Part shown: positions 44,355 through 53,032 of the stretch, piece by piece
Layout: every line of letters begins with the position of its first letter
How positions within the stretch are numbered: position 1 is the stretch's first letter
Assembly: GCF_004001065.1 (NCBI RefSeq)
Contig: NZ_BIML01000008.1
Location: 62,001-126,000 of the forward strand
Source of the DNA: Paenibacillus xylaniclasticus
Lineage (GTDB): Bacteria > Bacillota > Bacilli > Paenibacillales > Paenibacillaceae
DNA: 64,000 nt
Reading direction: 5' to 3'
Notes under the pieces: generated by a model
Seen by the model: the letters and a program-made list of their open reading frames with translations, nothing else
Databases searched by the model: none
What the model was told of the DNA's origin: nothing
Made by a program: the position numbers and the translations under genes

Positions 44355-44654
44355 ATGGTCATTGCCTATATACAGCTGCTAGTAACGATGGTGCTTGCGT
44401 TAATACTTATGTTTGGCATTGGATTTATTCTGAATATGCTGCTTAAGACAACATGGTTTCCGATTTATTTGTACATCATCGTCATTATTCCGCTTATGAT
44501 CTGGGGAACGTGGGATAACGCGGATACATTCGTTGACAATTTCAAATCGTTCACCATTATTGACATTCTCCCTGCCGTTACAGCGCTTATTGGAGCTTAT
44601 GTAAGCGGCTGGTCGATTCGGGCGCTGCGCCGTGGCGGTTATAAAATGTTTTAA
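44355..44654 (+). CDS. yuiB: YuiB-family membrane protein
   Basis: The start is ATG 44355, nine bases after GGAGG; ATG 44346 is too close to the site. The 99-residue protein has three helices and the YuiB-like pattern MVIAYIQLLVTMVLALILMF-GIGFILNML at the start and RALRRGGYKMF at the end. Its function is unknown. In B. subtilis yuiB lies near yumB and yumC, as here. Confidence 0.8.
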   Translation: MVIAYIQLLVTMVLALILMFGIGFILNMLLKTTWFPIYLYIIVIIPLMIWGTWDNADTFVDNFKSFTIIDILPAVTALIGAYVSGWSIRALRRGGYKMF

Positions 44655-44689
44655 GATTGATATAATTTGTGTATAGCGTAACATGTCAA

Positions 44690-44722
44690 TTCCTCCGGTA
44701 CCTGTATCGGGGGGATTTTCTA
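44690..44722 (+). terminator. Terminator after yuiB
   Basis: TCCTCCGGTA pairs with TATCGGGGGGA allowing wobble, followed by TTTTCTATTTTT. Confidence 0.65.
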
Positions 44723-44798
44723 TTTTTCGACGTCTGCCAAGTGAAGCGATATTTATGATAGAATGAGAGGAAAGTCTTAAACGGATGGAGTAGATCGA

Positions 44799-46340
44799 AT
44801 GCGTATTGGTCATGTGCTGCAATTTACGGAACATCACCGGTACTACACGTTTCGCGGTTTTTCGCTAAGTCCGCTGGATCTGCGGATGCTGTCGCTTATT
44901 TACCAGCCTATGATCGGCGCTTCAGCGATTAGCCTCTATCAGCTGCTGTATCACGGCGTGATCGAGGGTCGAACGGGTTATTCCCCGGTTGAACCGCACC
45001 GGATGCTGTTTCTGGCGCTTGGCCTGGAGATGAACGAACGCGGCCGCAAAAAACTGCTGATGGATACGTCCCGGCTGGAAGCGGTCGGCCTCCTTCAGAC
45101 GTCTCGACTGGCCATGCCGGATAACGATGATGTTGTATACGAATATGAGCTGTGTGCCCCCCTGTCACCGGAGGAATTTTTTCGCAATCAGCATTTGTCG
45201 CTGCTGCTGCGCGATCAGATTGGCAAATATGCGGTCATCGCGCTGCGGGAATCGTTCAGTGCGAAGGAGCCGGATGAGCTTGCGGAAGCACGCTGGCATA
45301 AAGAAAATATATCAGTACCGTTCTATGAAGTGTTCCAGCTCAACACGTCGAACGTGGATGACGAGCTGGAGCAAGCGCTCGTCGAAGTCGCACCGGCGCG
45401 CCAGCCGGCTTCGCGCCCGTCCGTATCGGAGACGGCCGGGCTGACGGTTGGCGAGCTGCTTATCCGGTTCCCGCGTGGAGCGGCTAATCGGAAGTACGTC
45501 GAACGGCTGCGTTCAGACGAGGATGCGATGGCACAAATTAATTACGTCGCGTATAAGTATAATATCGGTGCCGCTGATATATGCCGATTACTGGATGAAG
45601 ATGGCGTATTTTCAGCGCAGGGCGAGCTGCTTGTGGACGAGCTTCAGCTTCGTGCCAATCAGCTGTACCGGCAGGATAAGAAGCGGGAAGCAGACCGGCA
45701 GCGTGTTATGGCAAGAGCCGGCGCATATGTCTCAGAGCAGGAAGAGCAACCGGATGAGATGGATGAGCAAGCGGTGCCGGAGGAGCTGTATATGCCGGTT
45801 CCGAAGCAGCTTGAGGGACGCTGTGACATTCACCAGTACAATATGCTCATGCGGAACGAGCCGCATACACGATTCTTGCAGCGTTTTTTCCCAGGGGCAG
45901 TGCCGGATATGATCGATCGTATATTCGAGCGGATCGATTTGAATTACAAGCTGCCTCCCGCTGTCATTAATGTGTTGATTCATTATGTTATCGGAGCTAA
46001 CGATTCGCAGCGAGTTACGAAGACGTTTATTGAGGCGGTCGCTTCGAATATGCTGCTGAAAGGAATTGATACGTTCGAGAAAGCCGTCCGATACGTTCGT
46101 GATCAGCAGCAGATCGAGGCGGAGCGTGAGCGTAATAGCGGCGTCGGTATGCCTGCCGGTAGAAAGGGCGGTGCGTCTAGCGGCGGAGCACGGGGACGTG
46201 GCCGTGCGCCCGGAACGGCAGTGTCGCGCAAGCCGGCTATTCCGATCGTTCAGCAGGAGCAGCAGGAGAACGGCTCGTTGTCGGCCGAGAAGCTGGAGGA
46301 GCTGCGGAGGCTTGCTCGGAAGCTCGATGGCAAGAAGTAA
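44799..46340 (+). CDS. dnaB: Replication initiation and membrane attachment protein DnaB
   Basis: DnaB is the Bacillus-type initiation protein (not the helicase) that acts with DnaD and DnaI to load the DnaC helicase at oriC and at restart sites. The 513-residue protein has the N-terminal winged-helix region (HRYYTFRGFSLSPLDLRMLSLIYQP), a central DnaD-like domain with LLIRFPRGAANRKYVERLRS, and a C-terminal DnaB_2-type domain (PPAVINVLIHYVIG, about 385-400). The tail is basic and Gly/Arg-rich. The downstream dnaI is the expected operon partner. The ATG follows GGAG. Confidence 0.92.
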   Translation: MRIGHVLQFTEHHRYYTFRGFSLSPLDLRMLSLIYQPMIGASAISLYQLLYHGVIEGRTGYSPVEPHRMLFLALGLEMNERGRKKLLMDTSRLEAVGLLQTSRLAMPDNDDVVYEYELCAPLSPEEFFRNQHLSLLLRDQIGKYAVIALRESFSAKEPDELAEARWHKENISVPFYEVFQLNTSNVDDELEQALVEVAPARQPASRPSVSETAGLTVGELLIRFPRGAANRKYVERLRSDEDAMAQINYVAYKYNIGAADICRLLDEDGVFSAQGELLVDELQLRANQLYRQDKKREADRQRVMARAGAYVSEQEEQPDEMDEQAVPEELYMPVPKQLEGRCDIHQYNMLMRNEPHTRFLQRFFPGAVPDMIDRIFERIDLNYKLPPAVINVLIHYVIGANDSQRVTKTFIEAVASNMLLKGIDTFEKAVRYVRDQQQIEAERERNSGVGMPAGRKGGASSGGARGRGRAPGTAVSRKPAIPIVQQEQQENGSLSAEKLEELRRLARKLDGKK

Positions 46341-46420
46341 TCAGGCTGATGCAAGCTTATTATTTGGCATAATTGAATCTATGAGTTATGAGTGCGATAA
46401 AAAGGAGAGGATGACGTACG

Positions 46421-47377
46421 ATGGAATCGCTTGGCGAGTTGTTGAAGCAGACACCAATGGGGAGCGACGCGCTTCGACGCTCCACGGAGCTGATGAACGA
46501 GCTGCTTGCGGACCCGCTTGTGCAGCGGTTCCGTGCGAAAAATCCGGCTCTTGACGATTCTACTTTCCGGCTCAATTTGAACCGGTTCTATCAGTATGTG
46601 AAAGAATACCGTAATTGCGAGAACTGCCCGGGGCTCGACCGGTGCCCGAACGACTTCGAAGGCCACTATACGATGCTGGCTTGCGAGACGGTTGGCGGTG
46701 AGGTGCACCTATATGATCGGAAGGCCTCGTGCAAAAAGTTTATCGCGCGCCAGAATGAGGAGCAGATTCGCGGCCGTATCCGCAGCTTCTACGTCGATCA
46801 GCGGGCGCTCAGCAGCGGATACTCGGCGGAAGAAATTATGGCAATTGATCCAAACCGCAATGAAGCGGTACTGAAATTGCTTCAATACATCGACCGGACG
46901 AAAGAAGAAGGGTTGCAGGAGACCGGACTCTATATGGCGGGCCACTTCGGTACCGGCAAGACGTTTTTGATGTGCTACATGCTGCATGAGCTCGCGAAAG
47001 CTGGGTATTCCGGTGTTATCGTCTATATGCCGGACTTCGTCGAGGATTTAAAAGCGATGATGCATGAGCCGGGCAAGCTGAAGGAGACGGTCGATATGAT
47101 GAAGGAGACCGACCTGCTTATTTTTGACGATATCGGGGCAGAAAATTTAAGCCCTTGGGTCCGTGACCATGTCATGGGCGGGATATTGAATTATCGGATG
47201 CAGCGCAAGCCGACGTTCTATACCTCGAACTATGAGCTGGACGCGCTGGAGCAGCACTTTAGCTTCACGAGCAAGGAAGGCGATGAACGGCATAAGGGTG
47301 AGCGGATTATGGAACGGATTCGCCCTTATGTTGAGGTGATCCGGGTTACCGGGACGAATAAAAGGCGGCGGACGTGA
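46421..47377 (+). CDS. dnaI: Primosomal protein DnaI (helicase loader)
   Basis: DnaI is the AAA+ ATPase that loads the replicative helicase. The 318-residue protein has an N-terminal zinc-binding region (CENCPGLDRCPNDFEGHY, about residues 66-83), Walker A HFGTGKTF (about 173-180), Walker B LLIFDDIG (about 230-237), and the sensor segment TFYTSNYELDALEQHF. The ATG follows AAGGAGAGG. It lies 80 bases after dnaB, the conserved pairing. Confidence 0.94.
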   Translation: MESLGELLKQTPMGSDALRRSTELMNELLADPLVQRFRAKNPALDDSTFRLNLNRFYQYVKEYRNCENCPGLDRCPNDFEGHYTMLACETVGGEVHLYDRKASCKKFIARQNEEQIRGRIRSFYVDQRALSSGYSAEEIMAIDPNRNEAVLKLLQYIDRTKEEGLQETGLYMAGHFGTGKTFLMCYMLHELAKAGYSGVIVYMPDFVEDLKAMMHEPGKLKETVDMMKETDLLIFDDIGAENLSPWVRDHVMGGILNYRMQRKPTFYTSNYELDALEQHFSFTSKEGDERHKGERIMERIRPYVEVIRVTGTNKRRRT

Positions 47378-47416
47378 ACGAATTGATGCAATAAGTAATT
47401 TAATATAAGGCAAATG

Positions 47417-47466
47417 ACCGAATTGAAGGGGGCTCGTTATGAGCTGAGCTTCGATTCGGTTTTTTT
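47417..47466 (+). terminator. Terminator of the dnaB-dnaI operon
   Basis: ACCGAATTGAAG pairs with CTTCGATTCGGT around a GC-rich loop, followed by seven T. Confidence 0.88.
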
Positions 47467-47593
47467 GTGCTTTTGTACATACTACAGGAGATGAAACCTA
47501 TGCCAGGCTAATGATGGCTCGAGGATGGGGCAGCTTAACTTGGCTCAGTCAGCAGAGAACGATAATGGGATCGTGTTGAAAGGAGCGGCGAAA

Positions 47594-48316
47594 TTGAATA
47601 GGTTAGGCAGCATCAGTCGTGCGGCAGCGGTTGTGGTGACGGGGGCAGCCGTAATGCTTTTATTATCGGCATGCGGGATGGCGGTACAACGTCAATCTAA
47701 CTTAACCAATGTGCTGGAAAGCTCGCGGAAGCAAGGGGCGAGCGCTGTTCAGCCGCTGCAGCAGCCGCTTGCGGCGGACGAAACGAATGCAGCGGCAGGG
47801 ACAGATAGAACGGCTGGCCGATCGCCTGCTCGATCTCATTCCGAATCGGACAAACATAAGCATCAGCAGTTTATCGAGCGGCTGCATCAGCTGGTTAGGC
47901 AAGGACGGATGGTAAACGCCGGCCGCTTTGTTGTTGGGAAGACACGGATCGATGAGGTACATCGGCAATGGGGAATGCCGAACCGTATTGAGGGTGGCTA
48001 TCATTATTACTATCCCGGAATGATGAAGGGAGTGGTCGCTTTCGGTGTCGGGCGGGGCAAGATTATTAAAGAAATTCGCATTGCTGACTTAGCGCTTGAT
48101 CCGATGAAGGATGGGGTGAAGCTTAAGGTATCGGAAGTAAGGGCGGCGTTTGGCCAGCCGGATTCGGTAAAGCGGCACGGGAGAAAGAAGCGGCTGATCT
48201 ATTCGTTAGAGGAATATAAGCTTCGTTTCGAATATAATCCGACGTCATCCCAAAATCCAGAGCTTGAGTGGATTAGCATCATTTCTCCATGGGCCGCCAG
48301 ATTGAGCACGCGTTGA
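47594..48316 (+). CDS. DUF4309 (YjgB-like) lipoprotein
   Basis: The likely start is TTG 47594 after AAAGGAG; the frame is open from 47525. The 240-residue precursor has a lipobox (VMLLLSAC) and then a Ser/Ala-rich, variable linker. The C-terminal domain carries the DUF4309 pattern: TRIDEVHRQWGMPNRIEGGYHYYYPGMM, KVSEVRAAFGQPDSVKRHG and LRFEYNPTSSQNPELEWI. The fold resembles the BLIP/SmpA family. Function is unknown. A terminator follows at 48342. Confidence 0.82.
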   Translation: MNRLGSISRAAAVVVTGAAVMLLLSACGMAVQRQSNLTNVLESSRKQGASAVQPLQQPLAADETNAAAGTDRTAGRSPARSHSESDKHKHQQFIERLHQLVRQGRMVNAGRFVVGKTRIDEVHRQWGMPNRIEGGYHYYYPGMMKGVVAFGVGRGKIIKEIRIADLALDPMKDGVKLKVSEVRAAFGQPDSVKRHGRKKRLIYSLEEYKLRFEYNPTSSQNPELEWISIISPWAARLSTR

Positions 48317-48341
48317 AGCCCCACAGCATGTTATATGGGAC

Positions 48342-48374
48342 CGTTCGCTAGAAGCATCCAGCGAACGTTTTTTT
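48342..48374 (+). terminator. Terminator after the DUF4309 gene
   Basis: CGTTCGCT pairs with AGCGAACG around a ten-base loop, followed by seven T. Confidence 0.88.
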
Positions 48375-48383
48375 GCTGTGAGG

Positions 48384-48583
48384 GCGTGTGAGTGGAGATA
48401 AGTGCCGAAAGGCACTTATGGAGCGACGATGGAGGGTGAGAGCGAGAAATAAGTGTTGAAAGGAACTTAAGTGAGGCGCGAGCGGGCGAATAGGTGGAGA
48501 TAGGTGTCAAAAGGCACTTATGTGAGCCGCCAGCGGGTGAATGAGCGGAAGTAGGCTCTGAAAACAACAAATGTAAGCGGATA
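48384..48583. repeat. Four degenerate 51-bp tandem repeats, each built around a small hairpin
   Basis: Equivalent positions recur at 48400, 48451, 48502 and 48553, an exact 51-bp period. The cores read AAGTGCCGAAAGGCACTT, AAGTGTTGAAAGGAACTT, AGGTGTCAAAAGGCACTT and a decayed fourth copy. Unit 1 folds as a perfect 9-bp stem with a GAAA loop; unit 3 keeps the stem by wobble pairs. Spacer sequence between cores is less conserved (GTGAGxxGCGAGCGGG type). The minus-strand frame through the array repeats 17 residues but has no ribosome site. Confidence 0.85.
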
Positions 48584-48602
48584 CAACAAAATCTTATAAT
48601 CA

Positions 48603-48625
48603 ATTCTTATTATCCGGATAAGAAT
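48603..48625. promoter_or_regulatory. Dyad upstream of the sulfate operon promoter
   Basis: ATTCTTAT and ATAAGAAT are perfect arms with TATCCGG between, and the centre also forms the 12-bp palindrome TTATCCGGATAA. It ends 15 bases before the -35 box and is a candidate operator for a sulfur regulator, which is not identified. Confidence 0.5.
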
Positions 48626-48640
48626 GGTTTAAAAAAATGA

Positions 48641-48670
48641 TTGACACTACCATTCGTTACCTGCTAGAAT
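48641..48670 (+). promoter_or_regulatory. Promoter of the sulfate transport operon
   Basis: TTGACA (48641-48646) and TAGAAT (48665-48670), 18 bases apart, form a good sigma-A promoter about 65 bases before the first gene. Confidence 0.75.
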
Positions 48671-48736
48671 CACTTCAAGGCCTAAATAACCGAGTAAACA
48701 TGTAGGATTAATCTATCTAATACGGGGTGGTTCTAG

Positions 48737-49834
48737 ATGACAAGAAAAACAAAGGTGTTTCAATGGTTTACCCTTATCCTTGCCTTCGCGGTAGTGCTGA
48801 CGGCTTGCTCTTCAAAAGAGAAAACAACGAGCGAGTCCGATAAGGAATCGACGAAGCAAGAAACGACAGCGGGATCGGAGAAGAAAGAGACGCTGAAGCC
48901 GGTTGAGCTGTTGAACGTATCTTATGATCCGACGCGCGAGCTGTACGCAGCATACAACGAAGCATTCGCGAAGTATTGGAAGCAAGAGAAGGGCCAAGAG
49001 GTTACGATTAAACAATCGCATGGCGGCTCCGGCAAACAAAGCTTGGCTGTCATTGACGGCTTGAAAGCAGACGTCGTAACGCTGGCGCTCGGCTATGACA
49101 TTGATGCGATTAAAGATAAAGGACTTATTAACGAAGGTTGGCAAAGTAAATTTGAGAAAAACAGCTCGCCATACACGTCAACGATCGTATTCCTCGTCCG
49201 CAAGGGCAATCCGAAAGGGATTAAGGATTGGGACGACTTGGTTAAGGATGGAATCGAGGTCATTACGCCTAATCCGAAGACGTCGGGCGGAGCGCGCTGG
49301 AACTACCTTGCGGCATGGGGCTACGCACTTAAGCATAACAACAACGACGAGTCGAAGGCTCAGGAATTTGTGAAGCAGCTGTTCAAAAATGTTCCGGTAC
49401 TCGACTCCGGCGCACGCGGCTCCACGACGACCTTCGTAGAACGCGGTATCGGGGACGTGCTGCTTGCATGGGAGAATGAGGCGTTCCTGTCCATTAACGA
49501 GCTCGGACCAGATAAATTCGAGATCGTCTACCCATCGCTTAGCATTTTGGCTGAACCGCCGGTAGCGGTTGTTGATAAAGTCGCTGACGATCGCGGAACG
49601 CGAGAAGTAGCGGAAGCTTACCTGCAATATTTGTACTCGGAAGAAGGACAGCGCATCGCAGCAGAGAACTACTATCGTCCGACGCTGCAATCGGTCGCTG
49701 ATGAATTCAAAGATCAATTCAAGCCGCTTGAATTGCTGACGATTGACAATGATTTTGGCAGCTGGACAGAAGCGCAAGCGAAACATTTTGCGGATGGCGC
49801 CATCTTCGATCAAATCTACGTTCCAGGTTCTTAA
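48737..49834 (+). CDS. cysP: Sulfate ABC transporter substrate-binding lipoprotein
   Basis: The 365-residue protein captures sulfate or thiosulfate outside the cell. After a lipobox (VVLTAC) and a charged linker come the family signatures: [49 protein letters not shown] and [15 protein letters not shown]. The two permease genes follow in the same direction. The ATG follows GGGGTGG. Expression is probably controlled by sulfur status through the dyad upstream. Sbp versus CysP assignment is not certain. Confidence 0.93.
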   Translation: MTRKTKVFQWFTLILAFAVVLTACSSKEKTTSESDKESTKQETTAGSEKKETLKPVELLNVSYDPTRELYAAYNEAFAKYWKQEKGQEVTIKQSHGGSGKQSLAVIDGLKADVVTLALGYDIDAIKDKGLINEGWQSKFEKNSSPYTSTIVFLVRKGNPKGIKDWDDLVKDGIEVITPNPKTSGGARWNYLAAWGYALKHNNNDESKAQEFVKQLFKNVPVLDSGARGSTTTFVERGIGDVLLAWENEAFLSINELGPDKFEIVYPSLSILAEPPVAVVDKVADDRGTREVAEAYLQYLYSEEGQRIAAENYYRPTLQSVADEFKDQFKPLELLTIDNDFGSWTEAQAKHFADGAIFDQIYVPGS

Positions 49835-49864
49835 TGAAAGGTATACGTAAGGAGCTGACTTCAC

Positions 49865-50698
49865 ATGAAAGGTTCCGCTAACCGAAGGGTGCTTCCGGGA
49901 TTCGGCTTATCCCTCGGCTACACGATCTTCTACTTGTGTGTCATCGTCCTGATCCCGCTCTCCGGCGTGTTGATTAAGACCGCCGGAATGAGCTGGGAGG
50001 ACTTCTGGCATACGGTATGGAACGCTCGGGTGATTTACGCCTATAAGATAAGCTTTATGACTGCGCTGGCCGCAGCTGGGATCAATGCGGTATTTGGCTT
50101 CCTTGTCGCCTGGGTGCTCGTCCGGTATAAGTTCCCGGGCAAGTCGTTCATCGACAGTCTTGTTGATCTGCCGTTTGCATTGCCTACGGCCGTAGCAGGC
50201 GTAGCGCTGACTGCAATATACGCGCCCAATGGCTGGATTGGCTCCAAGCTGGAGCCGCTTGGCATCAAGGTAGCCTACACACCGCTTGGTATTACGGTTG
50301 CGCTCGTATTTATCGGACTGCCATTCGTCGTTCGAACGGTTCAGCCGATTTTGCAGGATCTCGAGAAGGATACGGAGGAAGCGGCCGTCATGCTTGGAGC
50401 TTACCGCTTTCGAACGTTTAGGAAAATCATCCTGCCAGAAATCATTCCTGCTCTGTTGACGGGCTTCGCGCTGGCTTTTGCCCGGGGCATTGGCGAATAT
50501 GGTTCCGTCGTTTTCATCTCCGGCAATATGCCAATGAGAACCGAAATCGCGCCTTTGCTCATTATGACGAAGCTTGAGCAATACGATTACGCAGGCGCCA
50601 CAGCGATTGCACTCGTCATGCTCGTCATTTCGTTCATCGCGCTGCTCATCATTAATTTGCTGCAGGCGAGAATTAACAAACGGACGATATCGGCCTAA
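49865..50698 (+). CDS. cysT: Sulfate ABC transporter permease CysT
   Basis: A 277-residue permease with six helices and the EAA-loop [27 protein letters not shown] (about residues 172-198) that contacts the ATPase. It forms the membrane channel with CysW. The N-terminus ([25 protein letters not shown]) is typical of CysT/CysU. The ATG follows AAGGAGCTG and the gene lies 30 bases after the binding protein gene. Confidence 0.92.
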   Translation: MKGSANRRVLPGFGLSLGYTIFYLCVIVLIPLSGVLIKTAGMSWEDFWHTVWNARVIYAYKISFMTALAAAGINAVFGFLVAWVLVRYKFPGKSFIDSLVDLPFALPTAVAGVALTAIYAPNGWIGSKLEPLGIKVAYTPLGITVALVFIGLPFVVRTVQPILQDLEKDTEEAAVMLGAYRFRTFRKIILPEIIPALLTGFALAFARGIGEYGSVVFISGNMPMRTEIAPLLIMTKLEQYDYAGATAIALVMLVISFIALLIINLLQARINKRTISA

Positions 50699-50738
50699 CG
50701 GGCCGCGTAATCGAAGCAAGCAACAGGAGGGGGTTTAT

Positions 50739-51617
50739 ATGGCTGGAGCTATTACGGCGCATCTGTCGGAGGAAGCCTCTGTCAGACCACGTCATATTAA
50801 TGAATCAACACCGGTCCGCATCGTGCTCATCACGATTGCGCTCGCTTTTCTCACACTGGTCGTCATACTTCCGCTTGTGACCGTGTTCGCTGAAGGGTTT
50901 AAGAAGGGCTGGGACGTGTATACCGCGTCGCTGCGTGATCCAGATGCGGTATCCGCACTTAAGCTGACGTTGATGGTATCGCTTATCGCGGTTCCGTTAA
51001 ATACGATTTTCGGTATTCTGGCAGCTTGGGCTATTACAAAATTCAAATTTCGCGGACGCAACGTACTGATTACGTTAATTGATTTGCCGTTTGCCGTCTC
51101 ACCAGTCATATCCGGTCTTATCTTCGTGCTTTTGTTCGGCGCGCAAGGGTTTTTGGGACCGTGGTTGGACGAAAGGGGCATTCAAATTATTTTTGCCCTG
51201 CCGGGTATCGTATTGGCGACAATATTCGTAACGTTCCCATTCATTGCACGGGAGCTCATTCCTCTTATGGAAACGCAAGGCGTCCAAGAGGAAGAGGCGG
51301 CGGTCGTACTGGGGGCAAGAGGACTGAAGCTGTTCTGGTACGTCACGCTTCCGAATATCAAATGGGGATTGCTGTACGGCGTTATTTTGTGTAATGCGAG
51401 GGCGATGGGTGAGTTCGGCGCAGTGTCGGTCGTATCCGGGCACATTCGCGGCGAGACGAACACATTGCCGCTGCATATCGAAATTTTGTATAACGAGTAT
51501 CAATTCTCTGCTTCATTCGCTGTATCATCATTGCTCGTTATGCTGGCGCTTCTGACGCTGGCAGTCAAAAAATTTGTTGAGTGGAGGGGATCGATATGGC
51601 AAAGCAAGTTGAATTGA
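50739..51617 (+). CDS. cysW: Sulfate ABC transporter permease CysW
   Basis: The start is ATG 50739 behind AGGAGGGGG. The 292-residue protein has six helices and the EAA-loop [32 protein letters not shown] (about residues 187-218), followed by [20 protein letters not shown], a CysW/CysT hallmark. It pairs with CysT. The expected cysA ATPase is not found after it; a small YezD-like gene overlaps its end instead, so the ATPase must be encoded elsewhere or shared. Confidence 0.92.
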   Translation: MAGAITAHLSEEASVRPRHINESTPVRIVLITIALAFLTLVVILPLVTVFAEGFKKGWDVYTASLRDPDAVSALKLTLMVSLIAVPLNTIFGILAAWAITKFKFRGRNVLITLIDLPFAVSPVISGLIFVLLFGAQGFLGPWLDERGIQIIFALPGIVLATIFVTFPFIARELIPLMETQGVQEEEAAVVLGARGLKLFWYVTLPNIKWGLLYGVILCNARAMGEFGAVSVVSGHIRGETNTLPLHIEILYNEYQFSASFAVSSLLVMLALLTLAVKKFVEWRGSIWQSKLN

Positions 51618-51841
51618 ATGATTGGTGGCATGATCGTATAGCCGATCAGTTGGAAGGAATGGAATATGGTTCCGTCATCATCACTGTCCATGATGGCCGG
51701 ATCGTACAAATTGACAGAACGGAGCGCAAACGGTTCGACCCTTCCGCAGGCACTGCGCCGGTAGCCAAGCCGGATGCGATTGCAGACAAGAACGCTCCAG
51801 TCAAATCGACGGTCCGCCGAGGGAAGATTGCAAACGGGTAA
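51596..51841 (+). CDS. YezD-like protein (DUF2292)
   Basis: An 81-residue protein starting at ATG 51596 (GGAGGGG upstream) inside the last 22 bases of cysW. The core is [40 protein letters not shown], a short DUF2292 domain, followed by a variable basic tail. Such proteins are often found in sulfate or sulfur assimilation operons, for example near CysPTW genes and sulfite reductase. Function is unknown. A terminator follows. Confidence 0.82.
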   Translation: MAKQVELNDWWHDRIADQLEGMEYGSVIITVHDGRIVQIDRTERKRFDPSAGTAPVAKPDAIADKNAPVKSTVRRGKIANG

Positions 51842-51878
51842 TTTATTGGAGGATAGTAGTGTATTTGAAAGCAAGCTT

Positions 51879-51918
51879 AGCCGGTTCTGCGACAAAACAT
51901 GTCGGACCGGCTTTCTTT
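51879..51918 (+). terminator. Terminator of the sulfate operon
   Basis: AGCCGGT pairs with ACCGGCT with an inner GCGACA/TGTCG helix, followed by TTCTTTATTTT. Confidence 0.78.
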
Positions 51919-52021
51919 ATTTTAATCTTTCTGACTATATCCCCCAAGTGAGGTGTAATATAAAGATAAGATTACTTTGACAGATCATTTATATGAAAAT
52001 GATAGGTGGTAAGAGGTAGAT

Positions 52022-52621
52022 ATGGACATACCGAATGAAAAGCAGCGGCTGTTCATCGCATTACCTGTGCCGGCTCCTTATAAGACAAGCATAGCTGCCA
52101 TGATGGCGAAGCTGCGCGAAGCTATGCCGTTCCGCCGCTGGGTGCATCCGGATGATCTCCATGTTACGGTCCAGTTTCTCGGGGAGGCAGTAAGCCGGCA
52201 AATTCCTTCCATCGAGCAAGCAATCCGTAAGGCTGTAGCGGGTACTCCCCCATTCGATATCGCGGTTCGGGGGCTGGGGAGCTTCGGAAAGCCCGGCTGG
52301 CCTTCGGTTCTGTGGGGAGGGATTGAGGCGGACGCAGAACGTCTTCAAGCGCTCTATCGTACTGTTGTGCAGGCTATGCAGCCGTTAGGCTTTGAACCGG
52401 AAGCGCGCCCATATAAGCCGCATTTGACGCTGGCGCGCAATTATGATGGTGCAGCTCCGATAGCTTCTCAGCTTCTTACGGACCTTCCATTCCCGGATGC
52501 GGGAGAGACGTGGCAGTGGAAAGCAGAATCCGTGACGCTCTACCGCAGCCGACCTAGTTCACAGCCGATGTACGAGGCGGTCGGCGAGTATCCCTTTCTT
52601 CAGCCATTGGGCAGTCAATAA
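52022..52621 (+). CDS. thpR: RNA 2',3'-cyclic phosphodiesterase (ThpR/LigT)
   Basis: A 199-residue member of the 2H phosphoesterase family. Both catalytic motifs are present: H47-V-T49 in DDLHVTVQFLG and H134-L-T136 in PHLTLARN. These enzymes open 2',3'-cyclic phosphates on RNA ends. The N-terminal RLFIALPVP is typical. The ATG follows AAGAGGTAG. It is a single gene ending in a hairpin shared with the convergent yqzM. Confidence 0.92.
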   Translation: MDIPNEKQRLFIALPVPAPYKTSIAAMMAKLREAMPFRRWVHPDDLHVTVQFLGEAVSRQIPSIEQAIRKAVAGTPPFDIAVRGLGSFGKPGWPSVLWGGIEADAERLQALYRTVVQAMQPLGFEPEARPYKPHLTLARNYDGAAPIASQLLTDLPFPDAGETWQWKAESVTLYRSRPSSQPMYEAVGEYPFLQPLGSQ

Positions 52622-52635
52622 CAGAAAGTAGGAAA

Positions 52636-52672
52636 AAGGCTCCGAGCCAGCTTGTCGCTGATTCGGAGCCTT
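52636..52672. terminator. Bidirectional terminator between thpR and yqzM
   Basis: AAGGCTCCGA and TCGGAGCCTT form a perfect 10-bp stem; A and T flanks serve both directions. Confidence 0.85.
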
Positions 52673-52686
52673 CAACGTTACAACAA

Positions 52687-52845
52687 TTAGGATTGAACGA
52701 ACTTAATAATGACCATAGCAGCAAATACGATGGTCATGAATGCGATCATGCCGCCGAAGCCGAACATGACATCGCGCAGGTCGTCGCGCGGCTCTTCGTT
52801 AATGTGTGCGCGTGGATCTTCTGCCGAGTATTGAGCATTGTTCAT
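52687..52845 (-). CDS. yqzM: YqzM-family small membrane protein
   Basis: The true start is ATG 52845 behind GAGGGGG (MNNAQYSAEDPR); the frame extends further upstream without a site. The 52-residue protein has a hydrophilic head and one C-terminal membrane helix (GFGGMIAFMTIVFAAMVIIKF), matching the YqzM family. Its function is unknown. It lies between convergent thpR and divergent uvrC. Confidence 0.75.
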   Translation of the reverse strand: MNNAQYSAEDPRAHINEEPRDDLRDVMFGFGGMIAFMTIVFAAMVIIKFVQS

Positions 52846-53032
52846 AACTAACCATATCCCCCTCGAACGTGACCAGTTAATACCTCTTTTAAGTATAACT
52901 AACTGCGTCAACAATTGTAAAGTGAATTCGGACATTCCTTCCGTCTTTCGTATGCTACAATAGAAAGGATGGCGAATAACGCCTGAATTCATGCATAACG
53001 ATTATTTTATGCTGGGGTAGGAGGGACGAAAG

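Noticed and set aside
48384-48583. CRISPR array
   Set aside because: Unit spacing is regular, but the repeats are degenerate, the spacers resemble each other and there are no cas genes.
48331-48603. Minus-strand frame with 17-residue repeats through the 51-bp array
   Set aside because: The protein repeat follows from a period divisible by three. There is no ribosome site and the frame includes the upstream terminator, so it is unlikely to be translated.
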